A stretch of 64,000 nucleotides of DNA from Chryseobacterium gleum (lineage in GTDB: Bacteria; Bacteroidota; Bacteroidia; Flavobacteriales; Flavobacteriaceae), in NCBI GenBank assembly GCA_945897915.1, contig CAMDGB010000004.1, positions 1 through 64,000 of the forward strand, read 5' to 3'. Both the position numbers and the translations under genes were made by a program. Positions 42,845-52,648 of this stretch are shown in pieces. The number at the start of each line of letters is the position of its first letter. Within the stretch, counting starts at the first letter, position 1. The notes below the pieces were generated by a model. That model made no database searches. It was not told the DNA's origin and saw only the letters and a list, made by a program, of their open reading frames with translations.

Positions 42845-45310
42845 TTAAAATCTCAAACCAAACATAAATCCTTGTCCGAAATTGTTTCCTTGGAAACTTC
42901 TAACATAATCTACTCGGAAAATTTTAAGTTTTCCAAAACCAATTCGGTCTAAACCAACAGTGACTTCTTGATAAGGTCTATTGATAGGAGTAACTAATTG
43001 ATGAAATCCTCCAACTAAATTCCATCCTAATTTATTTATTAGCGGTATTTTATTCATAAAATAACCATTGTCATTATAATTTGCATGCAATTCAAAATAC
43101 TGATTATTAGTAGATTGCGAATAATATGGCAACAAATTAAAACTTGTGTTGTATTGCCCATCAATTCGAACATGCGTTTGGTTTCCGTTAAAATGTTTGT
43201 AATCTACAAATGAAATATTTTCGGCACCAAAAAACTTTCCTGCTTTCAAATTCAATTCCAAATCACCTTTGTTGGCTAAAGTTTTGTTATAATTTAAACG
43301 TGCTTCTAAAAAGTCATATTCATACGCTTTTGAAGTAGCTAAAAATGCTTTTGAATAAGTAAAACCAATCCTTGGATATTTGCCCTCATTCATGTTCATT
43401 TTACCATCTGGTCTGGTGATGTATTTTTGACCAAACACAATACGAGAACTCAAACTGAACTTGGTAACATGATGTTCGTTAAATACTGGAAAAACATCAG
43501 AATTTGGTTGTAATGGATTATTTGAACTGTATACATCATACGTTTTATTTATAGCAAAATCGGTAGTATTATACAATGGCTTTCTGTTTTCATAGGCAAC
43601 AATCGCATTTAAAAACAAACCGTTTATGACTTCTCTACCTGCTCCAATTTCAATAAATTCTTTTTCATATAATTTCATGAAATTATTCTTAAAAACCAAA
43701 GAACTTATTGAGTTTTCAATTTTAGAAATGGGCTCTGAACTATTAAATTGATTGACTTTATTCCCTCCAATAAGACGAATATAAGCATCATTTGTATTAT
43801 TAAATTTATGATAAAAAGAAGCCGTAGGCCGGATGCGTTTATCTGAAAATCCGTATTGAAAATCACTATTTATTATGGTTCGTTTTTGTTTTTCTTCATT
43901 ATAACTTGTGTACGAAAAACCAGAACCAAGATGGTAACCCTGAACGGTATTAAAATTAAACGAAGACAAATTAAATAGCCCTTGATAATTAAATCTTTTG
44001 TTTTTGAAACTGTTTTTAAGTGAATAACCGGTAATTAACTTAATTGCCTTAAATTTATTTGAAACCGCATCAACAGAATCCATGTACACTTGAGAATTTC
44101 TAATTTTATAAACGCTATCTTTTTTTACATAATTTGTAGTCTCTTCCTCTGTTAAAGGCACGGGACGATTTTCTAACCAATAAGAATCTTCCTTTTTATT
44201 TGATCTTTCAGCAAACGTAACCACTTCACTTCCAAAGGTTTTCTTCTCAAAATTAGACACAAAATTATAATTACTAAACACATGCGTAAATTTTCCATTG
44301 AATTTCATCATAAAAACACCTGCTTTAAAATCGAAAGACTGTAAACTTTTTACCCACATTTTAGAATCTGGATTGTAACTAAAATTTTGCACCACTTTAA
44401 AGGTTTCTAAAAACTCTTGTTGGGCTCTGTATCCTTTAATGTCTAAATCGGCAGCATAAATAGCAAACGTATCATCGACAATATAAATATAACCTTCAAA
44501 AACAGGTTCTTTATCGCGTTTTGGGGTTACTTTTAGTTTGTATATATAATTATTGTAACTATCTGTAAAAGAATCTTCTATTTTATATTTATAGTACGTA
44601 AATGCATTTGAAGCAATTGGAGAAATCATAGGGATATTGAAACCAACAGTATTCTGATATAAATCATAATTGGTATTTAAAGCTGTATTAAAGCTAAATC
44701 CATTATCGTTTCCTGCCACTTTACTAGCTATTATTTCTTCTTTTAGATTATTTGGTTTTTCAAACTTAATTTTAGAAACCGTTTCCGATTGATAAATAAT
44801 TCCAGCACCTGTAGAATCAACATTTCCATCTAAATCGCCAATTTCAATTCCCATAAATTTCTTAGGAATATCTTTTACTCTAAAAATTCCTCTTGAGTAA
44901 AAATCGGCTTCATATTTATCGGTTTTATCTGTATTTTTTTTGCGATTGGCTATTGCATTTCTGATAATCGCATTTGCAGGATTTTCGCCGCTTTTTACTA
45001 CAATTTCTTCAATAGAATATTGTTCATCAGATAAAGAAGCATTAATTACTACTGGAAAAGTACTAATATTTTGCGATATGGTTTTCGTTTTATAACCTAA
45101 TATCTTAAAAACCAATGTATAATTACCTGGTTTTTTTATGCTTAGTTCGTACTCTCCGTTTTCATTGGTGGAAGTTCCAATATAAGTTTTTTCAATCGTT
45201 ACACTTGCATATGGCAAAGCGTTTCCTTTAGAATCTGTAACTTTTCCTTTTATTTGTGCAACTGAAAAACAGGAAAAAAGTAATAGTAAAATTGAGGTTT
45301 GGAGCTTCAT
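42845..45310 (-). CDS. DUF5686 / carboxypeptidase-like regulatory domain outer membrane protein
   Basis: IKGKVTDSKGNALPYASVTIEKTYIGTSTNENGEYEL; IEEIVVKSGENPANAIIRNAIANRKKN; C-terminal barrel ...GFMFGLRF. Confidence 0.9.
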   Translation of the reverse strand: MKLQTSILLLLFSCFSVAQIKGKVTDSKGNALPYASVTIEKTYIGTSTNENGEYELSIKKPGNYTLVFKILGYKTKTISQNISTFPVVINASLSDEQYSIEEIVVKSGENPANAIIRNAIANRKKNTDKTDKYEADFYSRGIFRVKDIPKKFMGIEIGDLDGNVDSTGAGIIYQSETVSKIKFEKPNNLKEEIIASKVAGNDNGFSFNTALNTNYDLYQNTVGFNIPMISPIASNAFTYYKYKIEDSFTDSYNNYIYKLKVTPKRDKEPVFEGYIYIVDDTFAIYAADLDIKGYRAQQEFLETFKVVQNFSYNPDSKMWVKSLQSFDFKAGVFMMKFNGKFTHVFSNYNFVSNFEKKTFGSEVVTFAERSNKKEDSYWLENRPVPLTEEETTNYVKKDSVYKIRNSQVYMDSVDAVSNKFKAIKLITGYSLKNSFKNKRFNYQGLFNLSSFNFNTVQGYHLGSGFSYTSYNEEKQKRTIINSDFQYGFSDKRIRPTASFYHKFNNTNDAYIRLIGGNKVNQFNSSEPISKIENSISSLVFKNNFMKLYEKEFIEIGAGREVINGLFLNAIVAYENRKPLYNTTDFAINKTYDVYSSNNPLQPNSDVFPVFNEHHVTKFSLSSRIVFGQKYITRPDGKMNMNEGKYPRIGFTYSKAFLATSKAYEYDFLEARLNYNKTLANKGDLELNLKAGKFFGAENISFVDYKHFNGNQTHVRIDGQYNTSFNLLPYYSQSTNNQYFELHANYNDNGYFMNKIPLINKLGWNLVGGFHQLVTPINRPYQEVTVGLDRIGFGKLKIFRVDYVRSFQGNNFGQGFMFGLRF

Positions 45311-45313
45311 AAA

Positions 45314-46066
45314 TTATTTTATTTGTTCTACAGAGCCAGATGTGCTCTCAGTGATTTTTACTTTTTCTAATTTTCCATAATAATTTATTAAGGCGCTTGT
45401 AGAAGCTGTTGCATCAAGTTCTTTTAATGCGAGAACATGCACATCTGAGGAAGTACTTGCAGACACTTGTGCCACATTTGAAAACAACTCTTTTGCATCG
45501 CAATCGGCTGAACTTGATGCATCGATTGCTAAATTATCTGTTTTGCCTTTTAACGTTACGCTTGAACTGCTAGATAAACTAACCGCAATGTCATCTGTAG
45601 CCATATTTAAAGCCACATTTGAACTTGAAGAAGCATCAATAAAAATAGAATTACATGTTACTGTTCCTGAAAAATCAGCACTTGAAGAGGTGTTAATTTT
45701 TAATAAACTTACGTTTAAATTATTTTTGATAGAAAACGTGGCCGAGGAACTCACCGTTACGCTCCCAATTCCTGGATTTGAAACGGTTACAAGCAATTTG
45801 CTAGTATCCATTTTTTTATAGTAGTTAGTGTTTTCAATAAAAATTTTTAGGATATTATTTTTAGTTTCAACTTTTAAAAACTTCATTAAATCTTTTTCCC
45901 AAGTCACCTCAACATTTTGCACAGGACCTTGAGTATAGATAACATTAACGCCAGATGAAGCTTTAATTGCTGTGAAATTTCCTACACCTCTGTTTTCTTT
46001 AACTTGTCCAAAAGAAGCTGAAAGCATTGCGAAAAAAGGAAGAATAAATACCGTGATGTTTTTCAT
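45314..46066 (-). CDS. GIN domain (DUF2807) exported protein
   Basis: Signal peptide; NFTAIKASSGVNVIYTQGPVQNVEVTWEKDLMKFLKVETKNNILKIFIEN; serine ladder SSSADFSG...SSSSSVTLKG. Confidence 0.88.
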   Translation of the reverse strand: MKNITVFILPFFAMLSASFGQVKENRGVGNFTAIKASSGVNVIYTQGPVQNVEVTWEKDLMKFLKVETKNNILKIFIENTNYYKKMDTSKLLVTVSNPGIGSVTVSSSATFSIKNNLNVSLLKINTSSSADFSGTVTCNSIFIDASSSSNVALNMATDDIAVSLSSSSSVTLKGKTDNLAIDASSSADCDAKELFSNVAQVSASTSSDVHVLALKELDATASTSALINYYGKLEKVKITESTSGSVEQIK

Positions 46067-46130
46067 TTTTAATATAGATATTTAGGATGTATAGTTATAG
46101 ACGTTTTTATTTACTAAAATGTTGCTTTAT

Positions 46131-46544
46131 TTACAAAAAACTTTGAATCGCAAGAGAATAACTTTTTAAACCAAAACCAATAATTACACCTTTTGCATTT
46201 GGAGAAATATAAGATTGGTGACGAAAAGTTTCTCTAGAAAAAGTATTTGAAATATGCACTTCAACTACTGGTGATTTAATCGCAATTACACAATCGGAAA
46301 TGGCTATAGAAGTATGAGTATAGGCGCCTGCATTCAAAATAATCCCGTCGTATGAAAAACCAACTTCTTGCAGTTTGTTGATAATTTCACCTTCCACATT
46401 TGACTGAAAATAATCTAATTGTACTGATGAAAACTGCAATTTTAATTCCTCAAAATAAGAATCAAAACTTTGATGACCGTAAACTTCTGGTTCGCGTTGT
46501 CCTAATAAATTTAAATTAGGGCCGTTTAAAATTAACAAATGCAT
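46131..46544 (-). CDS. aroQ: 3-dehydroquinate dehydratase type II
   Basis: LILNGPNLNLLGQREPEVYG; IILNAGAYTHTSIAISDCV; VEVHISN. Confidence 0.96.
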   Translation of the reverse strand: MHLLILNGPNLNLLGQREPEVYGHQSFDSYFEELKLQFSSVQLDYFQSNVEGEIINKLQEVGFSYDGIILNAGAYTHTSIAISDCVIAIKSPVVEVHISNTFSRETFRHQSYISPNAKGVIIGFGLKSYSLAIQSFL

Positions 46545-47584
46545 TATTTTCCGTCTTTATCAACTACAATTCTATTTTCTCTATTGGCCAATTCCCAAGC
46601 TAAAGTAAAAGCCAATTTAACTCGCATGGCTAATAAATCGTACTCAATTTTATCAGCTGTATCATTTGGCCCATGATAATCTTCATGTACACCATTGAAA
46701 AAGAAAATCGAAGGAATACCTTTTTTAGCAAAGTTGTAATGATCAGAACGGAAATAAAATCTATTTGGATCGTTTCTTGCGTTGAACGTGTAGTCTAAAT
46801 TTAAACCCACATATTTTGTATTCATTTCTTCGTTTATGGTATGTAATTCTGAACTTAATCTGTCTGAACCAATTACATAAACATATTTTCCGTTTTCCTT
46901 ATGATTTCCAAGTGTATCTCTACGTCCCACCATATCAATATTTATATCTGCAATAGTATTTTTTATAGGAAATAATGGATTTTCAGAATAGTATCTCGAA
47001 CCATGTAACCCGTGTTCTTCACCCGTAACATGTAAAAATAAAATAGAACGTTTTGGAGTAAAACCGTCTTTTTTTGCTTCTGAAAATGCTTTGGCAATTT
47101 CAATTAAAGAAACTGTTCCAGAACCATCATCATCTGCACCGTTAAAAACCTCGCCATTTTTCATACCTACATGGTCGTAATGCGCAGAAATAACAAGTAC
47201 TTCTTCTGGTTTTTCAGAACCAGGTATGAAAGCCCAAATATTTTCAGAATCTCCTAATTTTGGCGAAAAACCTTTTTTCATAAATTCGGAAGAAACTTTT
47301 TGATAAAAATCAGTAGAACCTGGAGGATTTGATATGCCTAAAGCTTTGTATTGTTCAATAAGATATAAACCAGCTTTTTTCTGTCCTGGTTCTCCAGTAT
47401 TTCTGCCTTCCATTTCATCGGAAGCGATAACATGAAGGTTTTTAGACAAACTGGCTTCATTAATTGTATTCATGTATTTTGCAACATCTACAATTTTTTT
47501 TGTAGAGTTGGCAACAACAACTTTTTTTGTAGAACAACTAAGGCAAAATGCAGTTGATACAACAAGTATAAATATCTTTTTCAT
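46544..47584 (-). CDS. M28 family metallopeptidase lipoprotein (start trimmed to MKKIFILV)
   Basis: Lipobox FCLSC; VLVISAHYDHVGMKNGEVFNGADDDGSGTVSLIEIA; LHVTGEEHGLHGSRYY. Confidence 0.93.
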   Translation of the reverse strand: MKKIFILVVSTAFCLSCSTKKVVVANSTKKIVDVAKYMNTINEASLSKNLHVIASDEMEGRNTGEPGQKKAGLYLIEQYKALGISNPPGSTDFYQKVSSEFMKKGFSPKLGDSENIWAFIPGSEKPEEVLVISAHYDHVGMKNGEVFNGADDDGSGTVSLIEIAKAFSEAKKDGFTPKRSILFLHVTGEEHGLHGSRYYSENPLFPIKNTIADINIDMVGRRDTLGNHKENGKYVYVIGSDRLSSELHTINEEMNTKYVGLNLDYTFNARNDPNRFYFRSDHYNFAKKGIPSIFFFNGVHEDYHGPNDTADKIEYDLLAMRVKLAFTLAWELANRENRIVVDKDGK

Positions 47585-47678
47585 TTGAATTGGTTTTAAA
47601 CAATACAAATCTAATTTAAAAAATTTTGATACCAATAATTTTTATAAAAATTTTAAGAAGAGAAGTAAATTAAAAAAT

Positions 47679-47772
47679 GGCAAGCGACCTACATCGCACC
47701 GCTACAACCACATACCTTTGCTGCGTTCCCACCCTGGAGGATTTTGAGGGAGCTGGTCGTGTAGGACTTGCC
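47679..47772 (-). ncRNA. ffs: Signal recognition particle RNA, small bacterial type
   Basis: Reverse complement ggcaagtcctacacgaccagctccctcaaaatcctccagggtgggaacgcagcaaaggtatgtggttgtagcggtgcgatgtaggtcgcttgcc contains the conserved SRP apical motif and closes as a long hairpin. Confidence 0.93.
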
Positions 47773-47776
47773 AGTG

Positions 47777-47807
47777 CAAATATACAATCTTTTATTATTT
47801 CTACAAA
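47777..47807 (-). promoter_or_regulatory. Bacteroidetes-type promoter of SRP RNA
   Basis: - strand TTTG-N19-TATATTTG, 4 nt between the final G and the SRP RNA 5' end. Confidence 0.78.
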
Positions 47808-47860
47808 TCAAAAATTAGTTTAAAATAAATTGTAATATTGTAATATAAAATAATTTGAAT

Positions 47861-48910
47861 ATGAAAAAAATTAACTTACTTATAATCACAACATTAAGTG
47901 TTTTTTTATATAATTGTAGTGAAACAAAAGACCTATTTTCTATTGCTACAAAAGACTTAAAACAGGTTTATAAACCAACTGAAACTGTGAATTTAAGCAT
48001 TGAAAATACGGGAAATGCTAAAATTGATTCGGTAATTTATTTTTCAAACGATATAAAATTAGGTAAATCAACTGAAAATGCAGTTTTTAATTTAAGATTA
48101 GAAAAATTACAATTTGGTATTCAAGACATAAAAGCAATTGTGCATTCTGAAGGTGAAAAAACAGAGTGTATAACATCTTTTGAATTGGTTTCGAATATCA
48201 CACCAAAATTGTATGAAACGAAAGATTATACAATTTTTAATACGTATAATCACGACAGCAATGCGTATACACAAGGGTTAGAATTTTACAATGGCGTTTT
48301 ATTTGAAGGAACTGGTCAGAATGGCGAATCAACCCTAAGAAAAACAGATTATAAATCAGGATATGTTTCAAAATCTGTACCTTTATCACCTGATTATTTT
48401 GGAGAAGGGATTACGTTTTTTAATGGAAAAATTTACCAATTGACATGGAAAAATAAAGTCGGATTTATTTATAATGCCGCAACTTTAGAGCAAGAAAAAA
48501 CATTTGATTATTTTTCAGACATTGAAGGTTGGGGCTTAACGCACAATGAAAAACATTTGATAATGAGCGACGGAACGAATAAAATTTATTTTCTAAATCC
48601 TGAATCTCAAAAAATGGAACGCTTCATTAATGTTTATTCTGATGCAAATGCTATTGCAGAAATTAACGAGTTAGAATGGATTGACGGAAAAATTTGGGCT
48701 AACATTTATCAGAAAGATGTAATAGTTATTCTCAATCCAGAAAATGGAGCTGTAGAAAGTGCCATCGATTTTTCAGAGTTAAAATCAAAAAACACAAAAA
48801 CACTTTTAGATGGTGAGGTTTTAAACGGAATTGCTTTTAACCCATTAACAAAAACTGTGTTTATTACTGGTAAAAATTGGGATAAAATGTTCGAAATTAA
48901 ATTGAAATAA
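47861..48910 (+). CDS. Glutaminyl-peptide cyclotransferase (glutamine cyclotransferase) lipoprotein; ATG start at 47861 (ORF track starts at a TTG)
   Basis: Lipobox LYNC; HDSNAYTQGLEFYNGVLFEGTGQNGESTLRK; NELEWIDGKIWANIYQKDVIVILNPENG; LNGIAFNPLTKTVFITGKNWDKMFEI. Confidence 0.92.
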   Translation: MKKINLLIITTLSVFLYNCSETKDLFSIATKDLKQVYKPTETVNLSIENTGNAKIDSVIYFSNDIKLGKSTENAVFNLRLEKLQFGIQDIKAIVHSEGEKTECITSFELVSNITPKLYETKDYTIFNTYNHDSNAYTQGLEFYNGVLFEGTGQNGESTLRKTDYKSGYVSKSVPLSPDYFGEGITFFNGKIYQLTWKNKVGFIYNAATLEQEKTFDYFSDIEGWGLTHNEKHLIMSDGTNKIYFLNPESQKMERFINVYSDANAIAEINELEWIDGKIWANIYQKDVIVILNPENGAVESAIDFSELKSKNTKTLLDGEVLNGIAFNPLTKTVFITGKNWDKMFEIKLK

Positions 48911-48934
48911 TTATCAAATAAAATATTAAAAACT

Positions 48935-51067
48935 ATGAAAAAAATTATCATTACATCAATAATTTTGATATTTAGCGTACAAATACATTCACAAAATCAA
49001 AAAAACAAAATGAATACAATTCAACAACCAATTGCAAAAATAATTCCAAAAAAATTAGAAAAGCACGGAGATGTAAGAACCGACAATTACTATTGGTTAA
49101 ACGAAAGAGAAAATCCAGAAGTAATTGATTATTTGAATAAAGAAAACGAATATTACCAAAAATCTACTGCGCATACCAAACAATTGCAAGACGATTTGTT
49201 TGCTGAAATGAAATCCAGAATTAAAGAAGACGACAGTACAGTGCCATATTTTTATAACGAATATTGGTACATCACGCGGTTTGAAACGGGTAAGGATTAT
49301 CCAATTTATGCAAGAAAAAAAGGAAGTTTAGATGCCAAAGAAGAAATTTTATTTGATTGCAATGAAATGGCAAAAGGACAATCCTATTTCAATTTAAACG
49401 GCATGAGTGTGAGTGGCGACAACAAATTAGTAGCTTTTGGATTAGATTTGGTTTCAAGAAGACAATATACCATTCAAATTAAAAACCTAGAAACAGGTGA
49501 AATTCTTTCAGACAAAATTGAAAATACAACAGGCGGTTCTAGCTGGTCAACCGACAACAAAACGCTTTTTTATACCGGAAAAGACGCACAAACCTTACGT
49601 TCTGATAAAATTTTCAAACATAAATTAGGCACAAATGCATCCGAAGACGTTTTAGTTTTTCACGAAAAAGACGATACTTACAATACGTTTGTGTATAAAG
49701 AAAAATCAAAAAAATACATCATAATTGGTTCTGGAAGTACTCTTACAACCGAATATCAAATCTTAGAAGCAAGTAATCCTGATGGACAATTCAGAGTATT
49801 TCAACCCAGAACACGTGGTTTAGAATATGCTATTTCTTTCTATAAAGATAAATTTTTCATCTTAACGAATGCCGATAAAGCGACTAATTTCAAATTAATG
49901 ACTTCGCCTGAAAATACTACAGGAAAAGAAAATTGGTCCGATTTAATTCCGCATAGAAAAGAAGTTTTATTGGAAGGTATAGAGATTTTTAAAAACTATT
50001 TAGTCGTGGAAGAACGTTCAAACGGATTAAATAAAATTCAAATTAAACCTTGGGATGGTTCTGGCGATTATTATTTGCCCTTCGATAGCGAAACGTATAC
50101 GTGCTACACCACTTCTAATGTTGATTTCAATACCGATATTTTACGTTATGGTTATCAATCTATGGCCACGCCTTCTTCAGTGATAGATTTCAATATGAAA
50201 ACAAAAGAAAAAACCATCTTGAAAGAGCAAGCCGTTTTAGGTGGAAAGTTTGACAAAAATAATTATATTGAAGAAAGAATTTGGGCTACTGCAAAAGACG
50301 GAACAAAAATCCCTATGAGTATTGTGTATAAAAAAGGCATCAAAAAAGATGGTGAAAATCCTTTGCTACAATATGCTTATGGTTCATACGGTTCTTCAAT
50401 GGATCCTTATTTTTCAAGTACTAGATTGAGTTTAATGGACAGAGGATTCATCTACGTTATTGCACACATTAGAGGTGGAGAAGATTTGGGAAGAGAATGG
50501 TACGAAAATGGAAAATTATTAAAAAAGAAAAACACATTTACGGATTTTATCGATTGTAGTAAGTTCTTAATCTCAGAAAAATATACTACTGCAGCACATT
50601 TATATGCCGAAGGTGGTTCTGCTGGTGGTTTATTAATGGGTGCAATAGTCAATTTGGCTCCAGAATTATACAATGGTGTCATTGCACAAGTGCCTTTTGT
50701 AGACGTGATTACAACCATGCTTGATGACACTATCCCATTGACAACAGGAGAATACGACGAATGGGGAAATCCGAATGAAAAAAAATATTATGATTACATG
50801 CTATCGTATTCGCCTTACGATCAAGTAAAAGCACAAGCTTATCCAAATATGTATGTGTCAACAGGTTTACACGATTCGCAAGTGCAATATTTCGAACCTG
50901 CAAAATGGGTTGCAAAATTAAGAGTTTTGAAAACCAACAAGAATCAATTGTTTTTAGACACAAATATGGATGCCGGACACGGAGGAGCTTCAGGTAGATT
51001 TGAAGCATTAAAAGAATTAGCCAAAGAGTTTGCTTTCTTGTTTGATTTAGAAAACATTAAAAAATAA
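48935..51067 (+). CDS. S9 family peptidase (oligopeptidase B / prolyl oligopeptidase-like)
   Basis: HGDVRTDNYYWLNERENPEVIDYL; AEGGSAGGLLMGAIVNLAPELYNGVIAQVPFVDV; DAGHGGASGRFE. Confidence 0.95.
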   Translation: MKKIIITSIILIFSVQIHSQNQKNKMNTIQQPIAKIIPKKLEKHGDVRTDNYYWLNERENPEVIDYLNKENEYYQKSTAHTKQLQDDLFAEMKSRIKEDDSTVPYFYNEYWYITRFETGKDYPIYARKKGSLDAKEEILFDCNEMAKGQSYFNLNGMSVSGDNKLVAFGLDLVSRRQYTIQIKNLETGEILSDKIENTTGGSSWSTDNKTLFYTGKDAQTLRSDKIFKHKLGTNASEDVLVFHEKDDTYNTFVYKEKSKKYIIIGSGSTLTTEYQILEASNPDGQFRVFQPRTRGLEYAISFYKDKFFILTNADKATNFKLMTSPENTTGKENWSDLIPHRKEVLLEGIEIFKNYLVVEERSNGLNKIQIKPWDGSGDYYLPFDSETYTCYTTSNVDFNTDILRYGYQSMATPSSVIDFNMKTKEKTILKEQAVLGGKFDKNNYIEERIWATAKDGTKIPMSIVYKKGIKKDGENPLLQYAYGSYGSSMDPYFSSTRLSLMDRGFIYVIAHIRGGEDLGREWYENGKLLKKKNTFTDFIDCSKFLISEKYTTAAHLYAEGGSAGGLLMGAIVNLAPELYNGVIAQVPFVDVITTMLDDTIPLTTGEYDEWGNPNEKKYYDYMLSYSPYDQVKAQAYPNMYVSTGLHDSQVQYFEPAKWVAKLRVLKTNKNQLFLDTNMDAGHGGASGRFEALKELAKEFAFLFDLENIKK

Positions 51068-51123
51068 ATTATTGAAAAGTTTTGTTTGTCAATTTGAACA
51101 ACTTTAAATACATAATATTGAAA

Positions 51124-52173
51124 ATGAAAAATGAAATAAACGCCTACAACAATGTTTTGGAATTAGTTGGAAACACGCCAATTATAAAATTGAATAAAAT
51201 TGTAGCTGGATTAACTGGAAATTTTTATGCTAAAATGGAAGCTTTTAATCCAGGACATTCATCTAAAGACAGAATTGCTTTACATATTATAAATTGCGCT
51301 GAAGAAAAAGGAATTTTAAAACCTGGAGCAACTATAGTAGAAACAACTTCTGGAAATACCGGTTTTAGTTTGGCTATGATAAGTATTATTAAAGGATATA
51401 AGTGCATCTTGGCAGTGAGTGATAAATCGTCGCCAGACAAAATTGACATGCTAAAAAGCATGGGTGCAAAAGTATTTGTTTGCCCCGCTAATGTAGCAGC
51501 TAACGATCCGCGGAGTTATTATGAAGTAGCTAAAAAAATTCATGAAGAAACGCCAAATTCTATTTACATCAATCAATACTTTAATGATCTAAACATTGAG
51601 GCACATTATTGCAGTACAGGAAAAGAAATTTGGGATCAAACAAATGGATTGGTGACTCATGTTGTGGTTTGCAGTGGGACAGGTGGTACTATTTCTGGTA
51701 TAGGAAGATATCTAAAAGAAAAAAAACCGTCTATAAAAGTTTTAGGAGTAGATGCTTATGGTTCTGCTATAAAAAAATACCACGAAACCAAAGAATTTGA
51801 CGAAAAAGAAATTTATTCTTACAAAATTGAAGGTTTGGGTAAAAACTTAATTCCAACAGCTACCGATTTTGATATTATTGATAAATATATAAAAGTTACC
51901 GATAAGGAAAGTGCTCTTATGGCAAGAGAAATATCGAAAACAGAAGGTTTATTTGTAGGATATACATCTGGCGCTGCATTTCAAGCAGTAAAACAATATG
52001 CTGCTTTAGGTGAATTTAACGAAGATAGTAATGTAGTCATTGTTTTTCCAGACCACGGTTCCCGTTATATGAGTAAAATTTATTGTGATGAATGGATGCA
52101 AGAACAAGGTTTTTTAGATGCGGAAAACATTGATGATTCAATGAAAATTGAAGTAATAAATAAGTTTATTTAA
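51124..52173 (+). CDS. Cysteine synthase/CBS-like PLP enzyme lacking CBS domains (start trimmed to MKNEINAYN)
   Basis: [45 protein letters not shown]. Confidence 0.88.
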   Translation: MKNEINAYNNVLELVGNTPIIKLNKIVAGLTGNFYAKMEAFNPGHSSKDRIALHIINCAEEKGILKPGATIVETTSGNTGFSLAMISIIKGYKCILAVSDKSSPDKIDMLKSMGAKVFVCPANVAANDPRSYYEVAKKIHEETPNSIYINQYFNDLNIEAHYCSTGKEIWDQTNGLVTHVVVCSGTGGTISGIGRYLKEKKPSIKVLGVDAYGSAIKKYHETKEFDEKEIYSYKIEGLGKNLIPTATDFDIIDKYIKVTDKESALMAREISKTEGLFVGYTSGAAFQAVKQYAALGEFNEDSNVVIVFPDHGSRYMSKIYCDEWMQEQGFLDAENIDDSMKIEVINKFI

Positions 52174-52215
52174 AATAAAAAGCACCCTAAAAAAATAATT
52201 ATTTGTAAAAAAGGC

Positions 52216-52244
52216 TTTGATATTGAAAATATTTTTTAATTTTG
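52216..52244 (+). promoter_or_regulatory. Bacteroidetes-type promoter of small exported protein
   Basis: TTTG-N17-TAATTTTG, ATG at 52269. Confidence 0.78.
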
Positions 52245-52268
52245 ATAAAACAATTAAAAAAAATAACA

Positions 52269-52598
52269 ATGAAAAATTTATTAGGCGCTCTTGTTTTGAT
52301 TTTAGCTTTCACAGTAAATGCTAATGCTCAAGAAACATTTAAAAAAGTAGACGAGAAAATTGAAGCTAAAAATAATATGTCGGCCCTTGCTGAAGCAATA
52401 ACCGTAGAAGGAACTTTAAGCGAAGATTTAACAAGATTATTTGAATACAAATTCAGAAATTTAAACGAAAATCTTTCAGCTGAAAGAAAAGTTGAATTAG
52501 CAAGAGTAATTGAAGCAAAATTAAGAGCTACACTTTCTCAAACACAAATGGAAAGTATTGAAAGTAAACAAGGTTTGTTGAAAATATTAACAAACTAA
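52269..52598 (+). CDS. Small exported helical protein of unknown function
   Basis: MKNLLGALVLILAFTVNANAQ signal peptide, promoter upstream, terminator downstream. Confidence 0.75.
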   Translation: MKNLLGALVLILAFTVNANAQETFKKVDEKIEAKNNMSALAEAITVEGTLSEDLTRLFEYKFRNLNENLSAERKVELARVIEAKLRATLSQTQMESIESKQGLLKILTN

Positions 52599-52615
52599 AA
52601 ATAAATTACTTTTTA

Positions 52616-52648
52616 AAAAGCCCGTTTAGTATACTAAACGGGCTTTTT
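52616..52648. terminator. Bidirectional terminator
   Basis: aaaaagcccgtttagtatactaaacgggcttttttt perfect palindrome. Confidence 0.88.

Noticed and set aside
47855-47860. TTG start for the glutamine cyclotransferase
   Set aside because: ATG at 47861 yields a clean lipoprotein signal peptide.
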